From the NCBI GenBank assembly GCA_951804985.1, contig OX638133.1, forward strand, positions 70,252,367 through 70,316,366: a DNA stretch of 64,000 bases. Direction: 5' to 3'. Below are positions 45,242 to 54,818 of this stretch, piece by piece. Source of the stretch: Dryomyza anilis. Taxonomy: Eukaryota > Arthropoda > Insecta > Diptera > Dryomyzidae. How positions within the stretch are numbered: position 1 is the stretch's first letter; each line of letters starts with the position of its first letter. Below the pieces are notes generated by a model. The model was not told the DNA's origin. It was given only the letters and a program-made list of their open reading frames with translations, and made no database searches. A program made the translations under genes and the position numbers.

Positions 45242-45854
45242 GTATGGAATACAGTCGGCGAGCGGAAAATGAGAGAACTGTCATTGAAACCAACAACAAA
45301 TTTGACGTTCGGTACCTTCATCATGTGTCTGCCAATAACAAATAGTCAGAAAATGGTGTGTTTTCTCAGAGACTATATCGTCGGCGATACTGCAAAACCG
45401 GCTAACTGCACGGTTTTACAGTATTTTGAATTTCAAAACCAAAAACATTCAATTGAGTCAATCAAATGGTTCAATTAGTTGGCAGCATTAGTTCTCGTGT
45501 CGGTCAGATGCTTGGGTTGCTCGCGTTTTTATTTTATACCTTCTCACTTTCGCAGTCGTCCGTCATGTGTGTGAAAAATCAGATTCTGCAATATGTAGCC
45601 AACCAATTTTTGTATACCTACACGACGAAGGACCTTTTGTCGTTTGTCCAGACGAATTTGATATAATTAAAATAAAAGCAATAAATAAAATAATTATACA
45701 GTTTCTGCAATATATAGAGAATAAATTTTGAATACTACACCATGTCAATTTAAGTCAAATAAATATAAATGCATTTAAAAACTAACAAAATGTAGATAAC
45801 CTAAATTTTTTTCAAAATAAATACATAAATTGTATATAATTTACTACAGTAATA
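45242..45854. other. Gene-free flank of the hAT element; short hairpin at 45378-45425
   Basis: CGTCGGCGATACTGCAAAACCG at 45378 opens like the MITE at 45855, and GATACTGCAAAACCG is mirrored by CGGTTTTACAGTAT at 45411-45424. The plus-strand frames 45269-45478 and 45466-45666 are moderately complex but motif-free; I do not call them genes. Confidence 0.4.
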
Positions 45855-46042
45855 CGTCGGTGATACTGCTAAACCGCCTATCTACATTTTCGAATACCTC
45901 TTACAAAATGAATTTTACAGATGAAACAAAACTATTTTCAGTCTTAATTCTGCACTTACTTCATACAAAATTAACCGGATTATAACAAAAAATTAGGCGT
46001 TATTTTGACATTCAGTTATGCGGTTTTTCAGTATCACCGACG
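45855..46042. mobile_element. 188-bp MITE, CGTCGGTGATACTG ends
   Basis: Ends CGTCGGTGATACTGCTAAACC and, inverted, CGTCGGTGATACTGAAAAACC. AATA is found on both sides (45851-45854 and 46043-46046), a possible 4-base duplication. Non-coding. A fragment or mini-derivative lies at 45378. Confidence 0.75.
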
Positions 46043-46779
46043 AATAGTTTTCGTGTAATAAGCAATTTCGTTAATAACATAATATGTAAAAGTTATAATT
46101 AAGATCTGCAATAAAAACATTTCATATCACAAATTTGGTTTACAAAAAATTAACTTCAAAACTTGACTTTGTCATTTTTTTTACAGCGTATTCCACTTAT
46201 CCACGTATCCATTCCACTTTTCTTTTCATCAGAGTATCATCCACTGTGCAATTGCCAAAAGAAATCTGAAAATCTGCATTTTTGACTGCATTGTGGTATA
46301 ATGCATGAATTTGATTAGTGCCACAGCTGTCATTTTCGTCCAAGAATTGAATTCATTAAATTAAACAATGCTCCGATCTATAATTAATGATATTTTTCAT
46401 AATTAAATAAATTACAATAATCATCTTTGTCGCTTTATTAGATTTTTCAGACACACAATTTAGCTAGAGCAGAAAATTAATTATGTGTTCGTACTTTATT
46501 TTCATACTTTAATTGATATTAAAAATTCTTTAATTAGTCTGATATTTTAAGTTTATTTCATTTTTTAAATATTCTGACCAAAATATTAAAAATCCGTCAA
46601 TATTTTTATGTGTATATTATATTTTACATAGATTAAAATTAATATTTAAATGTAAAAATATAACTTGTTATATTATTATAAACTTAATAGAGGGTTTTCA
46701 TTCTCGATCTCGTAAAAATATAAATGAAAGGAAAGTTTTGCTAAACTTTTCAATACGTTAAATAAATTAAACTTCATAT
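46043..46779. other. Gene-free; possible regulatory patch near 46320-46560
   Basis: CCACAGCTGTCATTTTCG at 46321-46338 shares CACAGCTGTCAT with 56033-56044, both in repeat-free DNA with TAATTAAT-type words near by. E-box plus homeodomain-like words suggest enhancers, but this is weak. Confidence 0.3.
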
Positions 46780-47180
46780 TGATGAATTTTGTTCTTCAAA
46801 CCATGATTCATTGTATTGAAGAATAATTCATAATATTGATTACTACAAAATATGAATGTTATGAATTCATTATAAATTTGATGAATTACAAAAAAGTACA
46901 AAATACATTTTCTTCATATTGAAAAAATGCTGTACATCATCCCAATTTTCTATCATAATATGAATTTTTCATTCATTTTTTGCCATACTTTAGAGTTCTC
47001 AAGTAGTTCTTAAGTAGTTCTTGTTTATTGATATAAATATTTAAAAAATAATTTTTTTTTTGTTGGTATAAAAGCAATAAATTTTAATTCAATGAATTAA
47101 TACTTCCATATGATGCATCTGGTAGTTGGTAAAAAATACATAATATTTATGAATAAAATAATCATATTGAAGAATTTTTC
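46780..47180. repeat. GATGAATT-rich interspersed repeat, copy 2
   Basis: 46780-46830 repeats 33988-34031 nearly exactly (TTCTTCAAACCATGATTCATTG, TATTGAAGAA). 47090-47180 (AATTCAATGAATTAATAC, CTGGTAGTTGGT) resembles the right end of 56730-57190. Probably a rearranged member of the same palindrome family. Confidence 0.5.
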
Positions 47181-47636
47181 TTTCTGTGACTGTTATGCTG
47201 GATAAAAAATCAAACACTTATTACAAATAATAGTTTTATAAATAAAGGTTTTTTGACAACCCTACAAACCATTTGACGACAATTTTTAAATTCGACAAAA
47301 TAATGATAAATTTTAGATATAAAACTCTTAGTATTTGAAAATTTAATTGTGTGTTCTTTATAATTTTTGTCAAAAAATAACATTTTTTGAATAAATAAAA
47401 TTTGTTTATCGAAAATAAATCCATTTATGACAATATCGTTGTAAACAGGTTCGTTTTTATCGAAAACCTTATCGTTTTTCTATCATTATAGATTATCGAA
47501 AACGACAATTTGAGCCTATAAATGATATCGTTTCGATATCGTAAATTTATCGTTTAGTTTGCTGGGAAGTTACTAAAAGATTTGTATGTTGTGTGTGAAA
47601 AAGTATGAATAAAATATGTTCGAAAGTTTTTACTAC

Positions 47637-48275
47637 ATATCGTCACAATCATGCCAAAGGGGTGAATGTGCAATTTTTGACATTTGTGTTTTTTACATTT
47701 TTGAATGTGGTTTATGCTCAAGTATGCTGTGCCAAAATCGCTTGTCATTTTGTTGGATATTTCTAGCCACAAAAGACGAAACTAAAAGGACGAATTTGAA
47801 AAATTAAAAATCTAGTCATGCCAAAAGGGCGAATCTTTTCGTTTTTCGCCATAACTTTTTATTGGTATAAGATAAAATAGTGGTGTGAAGGCGTTTATAG
47901 TTTGTTTTCACAGTACCTATCCATCTGCATCATCAATTAAAAATAATTTGTCAAACATTAATTTGCCATTTGTTATTTGCAGGAAAAAATGTTTGGCAAA
48001 ATATTTTTAAATAATGATGCCAATCGATAGGTGCTTTAAAAACAAACAATAAATACCTCTACATCACTATTTTATCTTGCACCATTAAAGAGTTATAGCA
48101 AAACACGAAAAGATTCGCCCTTTTGGCATGACAAGATTTTCAATTTCTTCGTTTTTTTGCTATAATTTTTAAAGTTTGAAGTGCTTTAAAAATAAGCAAA
48201 ATTTACTGAATTATATATATGGATTTTGTGAGACTATATACTCATTAAAACGCAAATATTTTTGTTTTTATTGAT
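47637..48275. repeat. Foldback family with TCATGCCAAAGGGG ends, copy 2
   Basis: The outer block ATCGTCACAATCATGCCAAAG, then GAATGTGCAATTTTTGACATTT and TTGTTGGATATTTCTAGCCA, recurs at 63816-64000 and inverted at 28390-28535. An inner palindrome spans 47818-48140: CATGCCAAAAGGGCGAATCT at the left is mirrored by AGATTCGCCCTTTTGGCATG at the right, with CCATAACTTTTTATTGG, AAGATAAAATAGTGGTG and AGTACCTATCCATC(T)GCATCA inside. Frames 47554-47807 are this repeat. Confidence 0.75.
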
Positions 48276-48468
48276 TTTTATTGTTGTATTGATTTACAAA
48301 GAGCTTTCATTTAATTAAATTTGTATTACTGTATAGTAATTTTTCTTTTTATTAAAATTTATATTATGAATTTTTAGAAAAGGTAAATCTAACCGAAAAA
48401 GATGGTTAAAATTGCAGTGACCGAAAAACTTGGCAAATCGAACCGACTAGAAATTGTTATAATTGTTA

Positions 48469-48715
48469 ACCATGAAAAATATTTAGGCTACCATGAATAA
48501 TAGTTCGTGTACCATGAAAAATAGTTTATTTACCACTAAAAATAGTTTTTTTACCATGAAAAATAGTTTATTTACCACTAAAAATAGTTTTTTTATTATG
48601 AAAAATAGTTTTTTTTACCATGAAAAATAGTTTTTTTACCATGAAAAATAGTTTATTTACTATTAAAAATAGTTTTTTTACCATTCAAAATTGTTCATGT
48701 ACCATATTTATGGTT
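48469..48715 (+). repeat. Minisatellite, ~21-bp unit ACCATGAAAAATAGTTTTTTT
   Basis: About eleven units alternate ACCATGAAAAATAGTTTATTT and ACCACTAAAAATAGTTTTTTT forms, partly as a two-unit higher-order repeat in the middle. Confidence 0.85.
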
Positions 48716-48757
48716 AGTTTATTAAAACAAAAAACTTTGGTTTTTAAAGAAATATAT

Positions 48758-49145
48758 TAAGGGGATTCATATCAAGCGCGTAAACCTCGTAATATGTGGA
48801 AATCCCGTAAATAGTAAAATTTTACGCAAAAATTGTATGAGAATATTTTACACTCAACTCGTAAATTTATTTGTCGATTTTTATGTGAAAATAACGTAAA
48901 TAAATTTTTTTGAATATTTTGTTTTATGTTTTCGTTAGTTGTCAATTAAATTATGTTTTGTGGCAAATGTGTTTTTATTAATTTGTGTTCTGAAATGATT
49001 ATGAGTAATATAACTAAAAATTGGAGTACAGCCAACATTTTATAAAATAGTTTACGCGAAGCCAGATAAAAGTGCGTTCATGTCGAGTTGCGCGTAATTT
49101 TATTTACGAGATGATGAATTTACAGTGCTGATATGAATCCCCTTA
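48758..49145. mobile_element. 388-bp MITE, TAAGGGGATTCATATCA ends
   Basis: TAAGGGGATTCATATCA at the left is exactly inverted at the right (TGATATGAATCCCCTTA). A secondary similarity GCGCGTAAACCTCGTAAT against GCGCGTAATTTTATTTACGAG follows inward. The target duplication is ambiguous in the AT-rich flanks. Non-coding. Confidence 0.8.
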
Positions 49146-49158
49146 TTATTTATTATTT

Positions 49159-49532
49159 TTATTTTATAAACACATATACATATAAGTTTATACATTTTAC
49201 ATTCATTAAATAATATATGGAACACTGAGGCTTCACAATACAGACGTTTGCTTTCCTCGATTCAATAGTGTCTGCTTTAAACAGATCGGCACGGTCAAAT
49301 ATTGTAAGTTGTTCAGCGTTATTCCTTTCGCTGGAATGGCACAAAATGAAATTAAAAAGAAAACAATTTCAATGCATCTTTTACCTTTAAATTCGCCGAT
49401 TTTATGAGCAAATCCCCACTCGAAAGTCAGTTGGCAAAAATGTGTCTCTTCTGGATCAGGAATATCCAGATCTTCTTCCTGCAGACCACTCAACACATTT
49501 AGCGAAAACATATTTCTATTGATATAAAACAT
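49159..49532 (-). pseudogene. Candidate 5' gene fragment, two exons, function unknown
   Basis: The minus strand has ATG at 49532 (or 49511), then a codon-like acidic stretch GLQEEDLDIPDPEETHFCQL with TFEWGFAHKIGEF following. A 54-base intron candidate follows (donor AAAG|GTAAAAG at 49384, acceptor CATTCCAG|CGAAAGG at 49331), of typical fly size. Spliced in phase, the second part reads KGITLNNLQYLTV; the more protein-like frame (NNAEQLTIFDRADLFKADTI) would need a one-base shift. GC-richer DNA with an initiator TCAGTT at 49631-49626 lies upstream. No family is recognised. It abuts a MITE and lies between inverted repeats, so I lean to a captured or broken gene start. Confidence 0.35.
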
Positions 49533-49541
49533 TTAACTTTC

Positions 49542-49542
49542 T

Positions 49543-49573
<31 letters not shown>

Positions 49574-49577
49574 TTAA
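49542..49577 (+). repeat. (ATTT)n microsatellite
   Basis: About nine TTTA units immediately upstream of the candidate coding start on the minus strand. Confidence 0.9.
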
Positions 49578-50299
49578 ATCAACGTTTGCGGCTTTCGCAC
49601 CCGCACCGGTACGCGATAAATTTTCAACTGAATATCAACGAACGTGTTGTCTCACTTTGCTCACTTTGCTCAGAGTGTAACTTTACAATTTTAGAATAAG
49701 GTCATACCATTTTGGTGGTTAAATTTTTATGGTACAATTCATACGATTAGTTTAACTATTTTCATGGTTAAAAATGTATACATTTATTTTAACAATTTTA
49801 TACTCATGAACAGTAGAGAAGAACGAGGGGCGATACTTTGCGTCGGAACAATCTTTTAGGTTAGATAACCAAACAAAATAGTAAATTTACAATTTTACTT
49901 GGCTAGTTTTACTATTTTGGTGGTAGACTATAATAACTTTACAATTTTAGAGTTTAGTCATACCATTTTTGTGGTTAAATTTACATGCTACAATTCTTAC
50001 GATTAGTTTAACTATTTTTAGGTTAAAAATTTCTAAATTTATTTTTACAATTTTTTGTCGATTCGATTACAAATACAAAATAGAAAAATGGTTTATTAAC
50101 AACTTTTTTCGGTTAGATAAAACTATCTTATTTTTCTGTGTGTACTATTTTAAAATTTTATTGAAATATTATATAAAAACTATTATTTTTCTGTTATTTA
50201 TTTTACTATATATAATTTATCTAGCCAGTTGTTAAAAAATAAAAGTATAAATACTTTTTTCAATATTAATAAAGATTTTTTTGAATATACAAAATTGCA

Positions 50300-50600
50300 C
50301 CAACAATTTGTGAATATTTCCGTCGAAAATAGCCTTTTGTTCATGACGAAACGGTAAATGTGCTTGTCATCGTGACGAAATATAAATGTGTTTTTCTAAT
50401 TGCAAAATATAGGCTTTGTATCGTGGAGTATTGAATAAGGGATAAATTTGAAATAAGGCTTAACATTACTAAATTTCTACACGTAGTCTTAGAGATAACA
50501 AAAATATGATGCTATTCGTGGCAAAACTCAACTTATGCTTTTAATCGTAGTTACGAAAACGTGTTGTTATTAACGAATCGTAAACCAATTAAAAATAACA
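50300..50600. repeat. Fragment of the TTCGTR-rich foldback family
   Basis: 'CGTGACGAAATATAAATGTG', 'CTATTCGTGGCAAAACTCAACTTATGCTTTTAATCGTA' (read in parts) and 'TTACGAAAACGTGTTG' have the same word order as the right arm at 11870-12060. No second arm is seen. Confidence 0.45.
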
Positions 50601-51317
50601 AAATAAAAATAACTTAAGTAAAATTTACTTGTTTATTATGTTTTAATATATACATAATGAGTGCTTAAGAAAACAACTAAAATCAGCATCAATCAGCCCA
50701 CAAGAACAACCGCAATAAAAACAATCACCACAACGAAAAATATATTTAAAACAAAAAAAAAAAAATAATTGCGGTATTTTTGGTTGATCGCACAGTATGT
50801 AAACAATTTTTCACATTGTGTTTGTTGCGGTTTACTTTGTTCCCAGAATTTAATTAATTACGATGTCTTATTAGCGTTACGACATACGCACATTTCTAAT
50901 GAGTTTTCGCATTAAATATTTCTATGTTTTCAAATAAAATTAATTGAAATAAAAAAATAGACTTTAAAAAAATATTTAAAATTCCTATTTATTACATGTC
51001 AACTTTTTGGAGTAGCTTCATTACTCATTCGGATGTAATTTTTTATTTTAATTATATTTTTATCGTTATTACCATGACAAATGAGTATTTTCGGGGCATA
51101 GCGACAACATCTAACAATTTTGTTTATTTCTTATCCAATTAATATTAATGAAGCCACTTTCGACATTCTTAGTTGTTGACTTTTCAAAAGTTTGTTGTTG
51201 TCTGTATTAAACTCCTTTATGTGTCCTACTTTTCTATTTTTTTAATTTTTTACCTTTTAAAATGGTTAAAGCAAGAAGAGCTATTAGAAAAACATCTAAG
51301 GGTCCTCTGACTATATA
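50601..51317. other. Gene-free AT-rich stretch
   Basis: No gene or repeat edge. 50690-50760 is A-rich with CAACCGCAATAAAAACAATCA words only. Confidence 0.3.
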
Positions 51318-51990
51318 CAGGGTGTTTGGTTAATCGAATTCAGGGGGTCATTCTCTGACTCTAAAAAATAAGAATATATCAAATAGAAATATGTCTAATT
51401 CTGTACACAATTTAAGATACAGGGTGTTTAAAAGATGCATATTACAGACATAACCTTGTCAAGAAAATTTATTATAAAGTATAATATGTTGATAAATTTA
51501 TAACAATTTTTAAATCAAGTGTTAGAAAATTAAATTACCTTTCCAATGGTATATCATATCTTCGAACACAATAATTTCTTCATATTTTAATAGGTGCGTG
51601 AATTTGAAATTTACAAAAATAAAAATACAAATTTGTCATTGATTTTCTCAATATTTCGTTATTGATCATCCCATTTTTTTCTAATTTATAATAATTGACC
51701 AGTTCTAAGTGTAAATATAAACTTTACGTACCTTTTAAAATAGGAAGAAATCATGGGGTTTGAAGATGTTATATATCATTGGAAAGACAATTTAATTTTC
51801 TAAAACAATACTAAATAAATACTTAATAAAACAATGCTTTATAATGTTATAACAAAATTTCTTAACTAGGTTATATCAGTAATATGCATCTGTTAAACAC
51901 CCTATATATTAAACTGGGTGCAGAATTGGACTTTTTTTCATTTTACATTTTCTTATTTTTTGAGTCATAAAATTACCCTCTGAATTATTG
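51318..51990. repeat. Palindromic element with CAGGGTGTTT left end
   Basis: Left CAGGGTGTTTGGTTAATCGA after TA. An internal TACAGGGTGTTTAAAAGATG at 51418 is mirrored by 'CATCTGTTAAACACCCTATA' at 51887-51906; 'GTTAGAAAATTAAATTACCTTTCCAATGGTATAT' (51521) is mirrored at 51767-51805; 'TCTGACTCTAAAAAATAAGA' at 51354 by TCTTATTTTTTGAGTCATAA at 51953. Arms of ~310 bases meet near 51660. The right outermost 10 bases are lost. Non-coding. Confidence 0.75.
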
Positions 51991-52851
51991 ATATCGATAT
52001 TTCTGATGAAGCTATAAGCAGAGGATGATCAAGCTCTATAAGGGCCGTTTTCACTATCTTCGGTTAAGCACTAACTGTCCCTTTAACTTAGAATATATGA
52101 AATTGAAACACTTAACTGGATATTGTGAAAACGGCCCATAGTGTTCTTTTGGCATATACCAAATGGGAATAATATGCGCGCCATCAAACACGCAAACAAA
52201 ATATTCTATCGTTCGCTTGTTTGCCGGCGTTCATTCGCTGCCAGCTCGCATCGTGACGATAAGCCACGGCTATAGTTGTGCTCAGCAATGGCGTTTGTTA
52301 ATGCAATTAATTCAATAGTCCTTTCAGCTAAATATTTAATTGTATTGATATAAATTGTTTTTATTTTTGTTCAATAGAATTAAATATCATATCGGCGATA
52401 AATCAATTAAAAATTAATTGCACTGATTAATTTTTTTGCTATATTTACACATATATTTATTTCTTTGTAACGTTTTTAGGAAAATTTCAAAAGTATTTTT
52501 AGGCCGTTCTCTCCCACTACTTGGAATAAAAAATATAGTTCTGTGTAAAAAAAGTTTAACAAAAAAACTTAAACGCAAAATTTCTTTTAATTGTCTAGAT
52601 TAATTTTAATATACTAATGAATGCTAATCTTCCAAAAAGTTTTTAACATAATTGAATCTAAACTCGGAAAACTTTGATTATTTTTTAGAACATTTTTTTT
52701 TTCATTTAGGATTTAATAATTTAGAAAATTATGATTTACGCTTATCTAGAGCATAGTCTAAATTAACTATCAAAATTACTAAATTTTATCTAATTGATCT
52801 AATTTTTAAAATATGTCTTGAGAACTTAATTTTGGTACTCATTTATATAAT
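51991..52851. repeat. Degenerate copy of the CACAGAAAAAAAT-type element plus AT-rich DNA
   Basis: 'GATGATCAAGCTCTATAAG', 'GTTCTTTTGGCATATACCAAATG', 'ATATGCGCGCCATCAAAC' and 'CTCAGCAATGGCGTTTGTTAA' follow the order of 38620-38920 (GTATGATCAAACTCTCTAAG, TTCTTTTGACATGAACCAAATG, ATATGCGCGCAAACC). A ~100-base stretch (52045-52140, 'GGGCCGTTTTCACTATC' to 'GTGAAAACGGCCCATA') is itself an inverted-repeat insertion: GGGCCGTTTTCAC / GTGAAAACGGCCC. From about 52470 nothing is recognised. Confidence 0.5.
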
Positions 52852-53055
52852 CACACCCATAAAAAAATTCCCTCAAATCCCATTAAAATTGGTCAATAGG
52901 ACAATGATTGATTTAATAGTATACAAAAAATAAATCTTTTCATATAAACTCAATGGCAATTCTAGTATTTAATGGTATTTTTCGATTTAAATAATAATTT
53001 TTCCTATTGACTATTTTTAATAGTAAAAAAACCGAATACAAACTGCTATTTTTCA
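52852..53055 (+). mobile_element. MITE family 1, copy 2 (right end lost)
   Basis: CACACCCATAAAAAAATTCCC start and the body CCCATTAAAATTGGTCAATAG, TCATATAAACTCAATGGCAA, as at 33252-33461. The right end is replaced by ACCGAATACAAACTGC. Confidence 0.8.
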
Positions 53056-53101
53056 GTAATTTGAATTTAAAATATTCATGCATTTCAAATTTAAACACTT
53101 A

Positions 53102-53321
53102 CACCCAGAAAAAAATACTATATAAATAATAGTTTTTTACTATTAAAAATATTCAATAGGATAAATTATTATTTTAATCGGAAAATACCATTAAATACTA
53201 AAAAATACCATGACATTGCCATTGAGTTTATATGCAAATTTTTATTTTTTGTATACTATTAAATCAATAATTGTCCTATTGACCAATTTTAATGGGATTT
53301 GAGGGAATTTTTTTCTGTGTG
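53102..53321 (-). mobile_element. MITE family 1, copy 3, inverted to copy 2
   Basis: CACCCAGAAAAAAATACTAT to ATTTTTTTCTGTGTG, flanked by TA (53100-53101 and 53322-53323). It is the inverse of copy 2 at 46 bases' distance, so the pair forms an almost 470-base palindrome. Confidence 0.85.
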
Positions 53322-53843
53322 TATTGACGGGAATATTTAAAAAATAAGAACCGATACAAAAAAGTTAGTAATTTTCGTCGTTAGCTCGAACTATGTACTA
53401 CATAACAATAAATCATATTTTTATTTATCATTAGATCTGAAATGCAAAAAAATCGTCCAAAAATAGCCTAAAAATTTTGAGTTTCGAATCAAATATCTAA
53501 AAACATATCGGAATAATAGTATTTGTCGAATTAGTCTTGACAATTGAAAGACAAATTGCATTTACAGTACTTTGGAAATCTAATTGAGTAAGGTCCAGTT
53601 TTTCAGTTCATGTTTAAACTTAGTTTAAACTTTGCTCACTTTTAAAACGTATGAAGTTGCTAATTAATACGTCCGAATGTCTTTAAACTTTACAGACATT
53701 TAAACAATTAGTAATCAGTTAACATGACATTTTAAATATTTGTGATATGTTGACTAAAATCTAAATTACATCTAGTTTAAACTACGTTTAATTTTAAAAT
53801 GTGACTGAAGAACTGGACATTAGGGATTGAATTTTTATATTCT
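53322..53843. other. Gene-free spacer
   Basis: AGTTTAAAC words (53625, 53780) cluster here; no gene. Confidence 0.3.
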
Positions 53844-54201
53844 ACATAAAAAAAAAATTACCAACAACCAGTATTCATCATTTTGATGAATTCATTCATT
53901 GAATTAAAATCGTATTTTTTAAATGCTTTTCATTTCAATATTTTTTATAATTCTTATATAATTATAATTCTTATAAGTTTTATAATATTTAATTTCTAAT
54001 TATACTAAGACTCCTTTTTATCATTTTAATGAACAAGTGTACTTCAAATTGATGAATTTTATTCATCAAACCATATTTATTTAAATATCATAAATCGTAT
54101 CAGAATTATAAATACAAAAATGTGTAAATGGTGACAAATTTTAGTTTGAAATCCAATGTTATAAAATATATTGAAAATGAAAAACATTGAAAAAATACGA
54201 T
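53844..54201. repeat. Palindromic GATGAATT-rich element, copy 3
   Basis: 'ACCAACAACCAGTATTCATCA' and 'TTGAATTAAAATCGTATTTTTT' at the left, mirrored by AAAATATATTGAAAATGAAAAAC and AAAAAATACGA at the right. Same plan as 56730-57190, with the right terminus missing. Confidence 0.7.
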
Positions 54202-54241
54202 CCTGGTTGTTGTGAACATAGTGTTTGAAGATCAATTGAAT

Positions 54242-54818
54242 CGTTGGGTGCAATAAGGAAAAGTAAGTTTTGGGATATTTGCGTTTAAAGTTTTTGAATG
54301 TTCGTATATCAAAAAGGAATAAACCGATTTTATTAATTCAAATTTTCCATTAAAGTTTGAACTTTTGGCTTTATTATGCTCTTTTCAAATTTGTTTTAGA
54401 GCTCCTATTAATATACAAAATAATTAATTAAAATAAATGATTTAAACGCCCTTATTGCATAAAACGTGTAATAAAATTTAGGCGTATTGAGTTTTAGAGT
54501 TATATCCTTACATAAATGAAAAACATAAAGATTATTGTGCATAGACTGGATATACTTATTGATTTGAATGGATATAAATTTAAATTACGGTCAAAATGGC
54601 TCAAAACTTTGTTGAAAATTGACTCTGTAAAAAAATTAAAAATATGAAAAAATTATATTTTTTGTATGGAGATAACGCCCTTATTGCATAAAACGACAAA
54701 AAACTTAATGCAATCAATCTGGGATTTCACAGAATGGTAAAAGGCACTGCTCGGATCATTCGGTGTGAATATTGCAAAAAGGGCGTTATGATACCTTACG
54801 CACTTATTGCACCCAACG
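54242..54818. mobile_element. 577-bp inverted-repeat element, CGTTGGGTGCAATAAG ends
   Basis: CGTTGGGTGCAATAAGG is inverted at the right end (CTTATTGCACCCAACG). The 24-base phrase ATAACGCCCTTATTGC + ATAAAACG, or its start, occurs at 54447 and 54674 in direct orientation. Non-coding. The flanks share CAATT but no exact duplication can be fixed. Confidence 0.65.

Larger units (their letters stand above)
48374..50140. repeat. Composite inverted-repeat region carrying a gene-like fragment
   Basis: ATCTAACCGAAAAAGATGGTTAA at 48387 is mirrored by TTAACAACTTTTTTCGGTTAGAT near 50096-50118. Inward of the left edge lies an ACCATGAAAAATAGTTT tandem array, and inward of the right edge the inverse phrase 'TTTAACTATTTTCATGGT' recurs in two 125-base direct repeats (49678-49800 and 49929-50055: 'AACTTTACAATTTTAGA', 'TCATACCATTTT', 'ACGATTAGTTTAACTATTTT'). 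Between them sit a MITE (48758-49145) and the gene-like 49159-49640. This looks like a non-autonomous element that has picked up the 5' end of a host gene, but chance arrangement is possible. Confidence 0.45.

Noticed and set aside
48469..48715. Regular 21-bp repeats as a CRISPR array
   Set aside because: Units are contiguous and degenerate with no unique spacers; the context is an animal genome.
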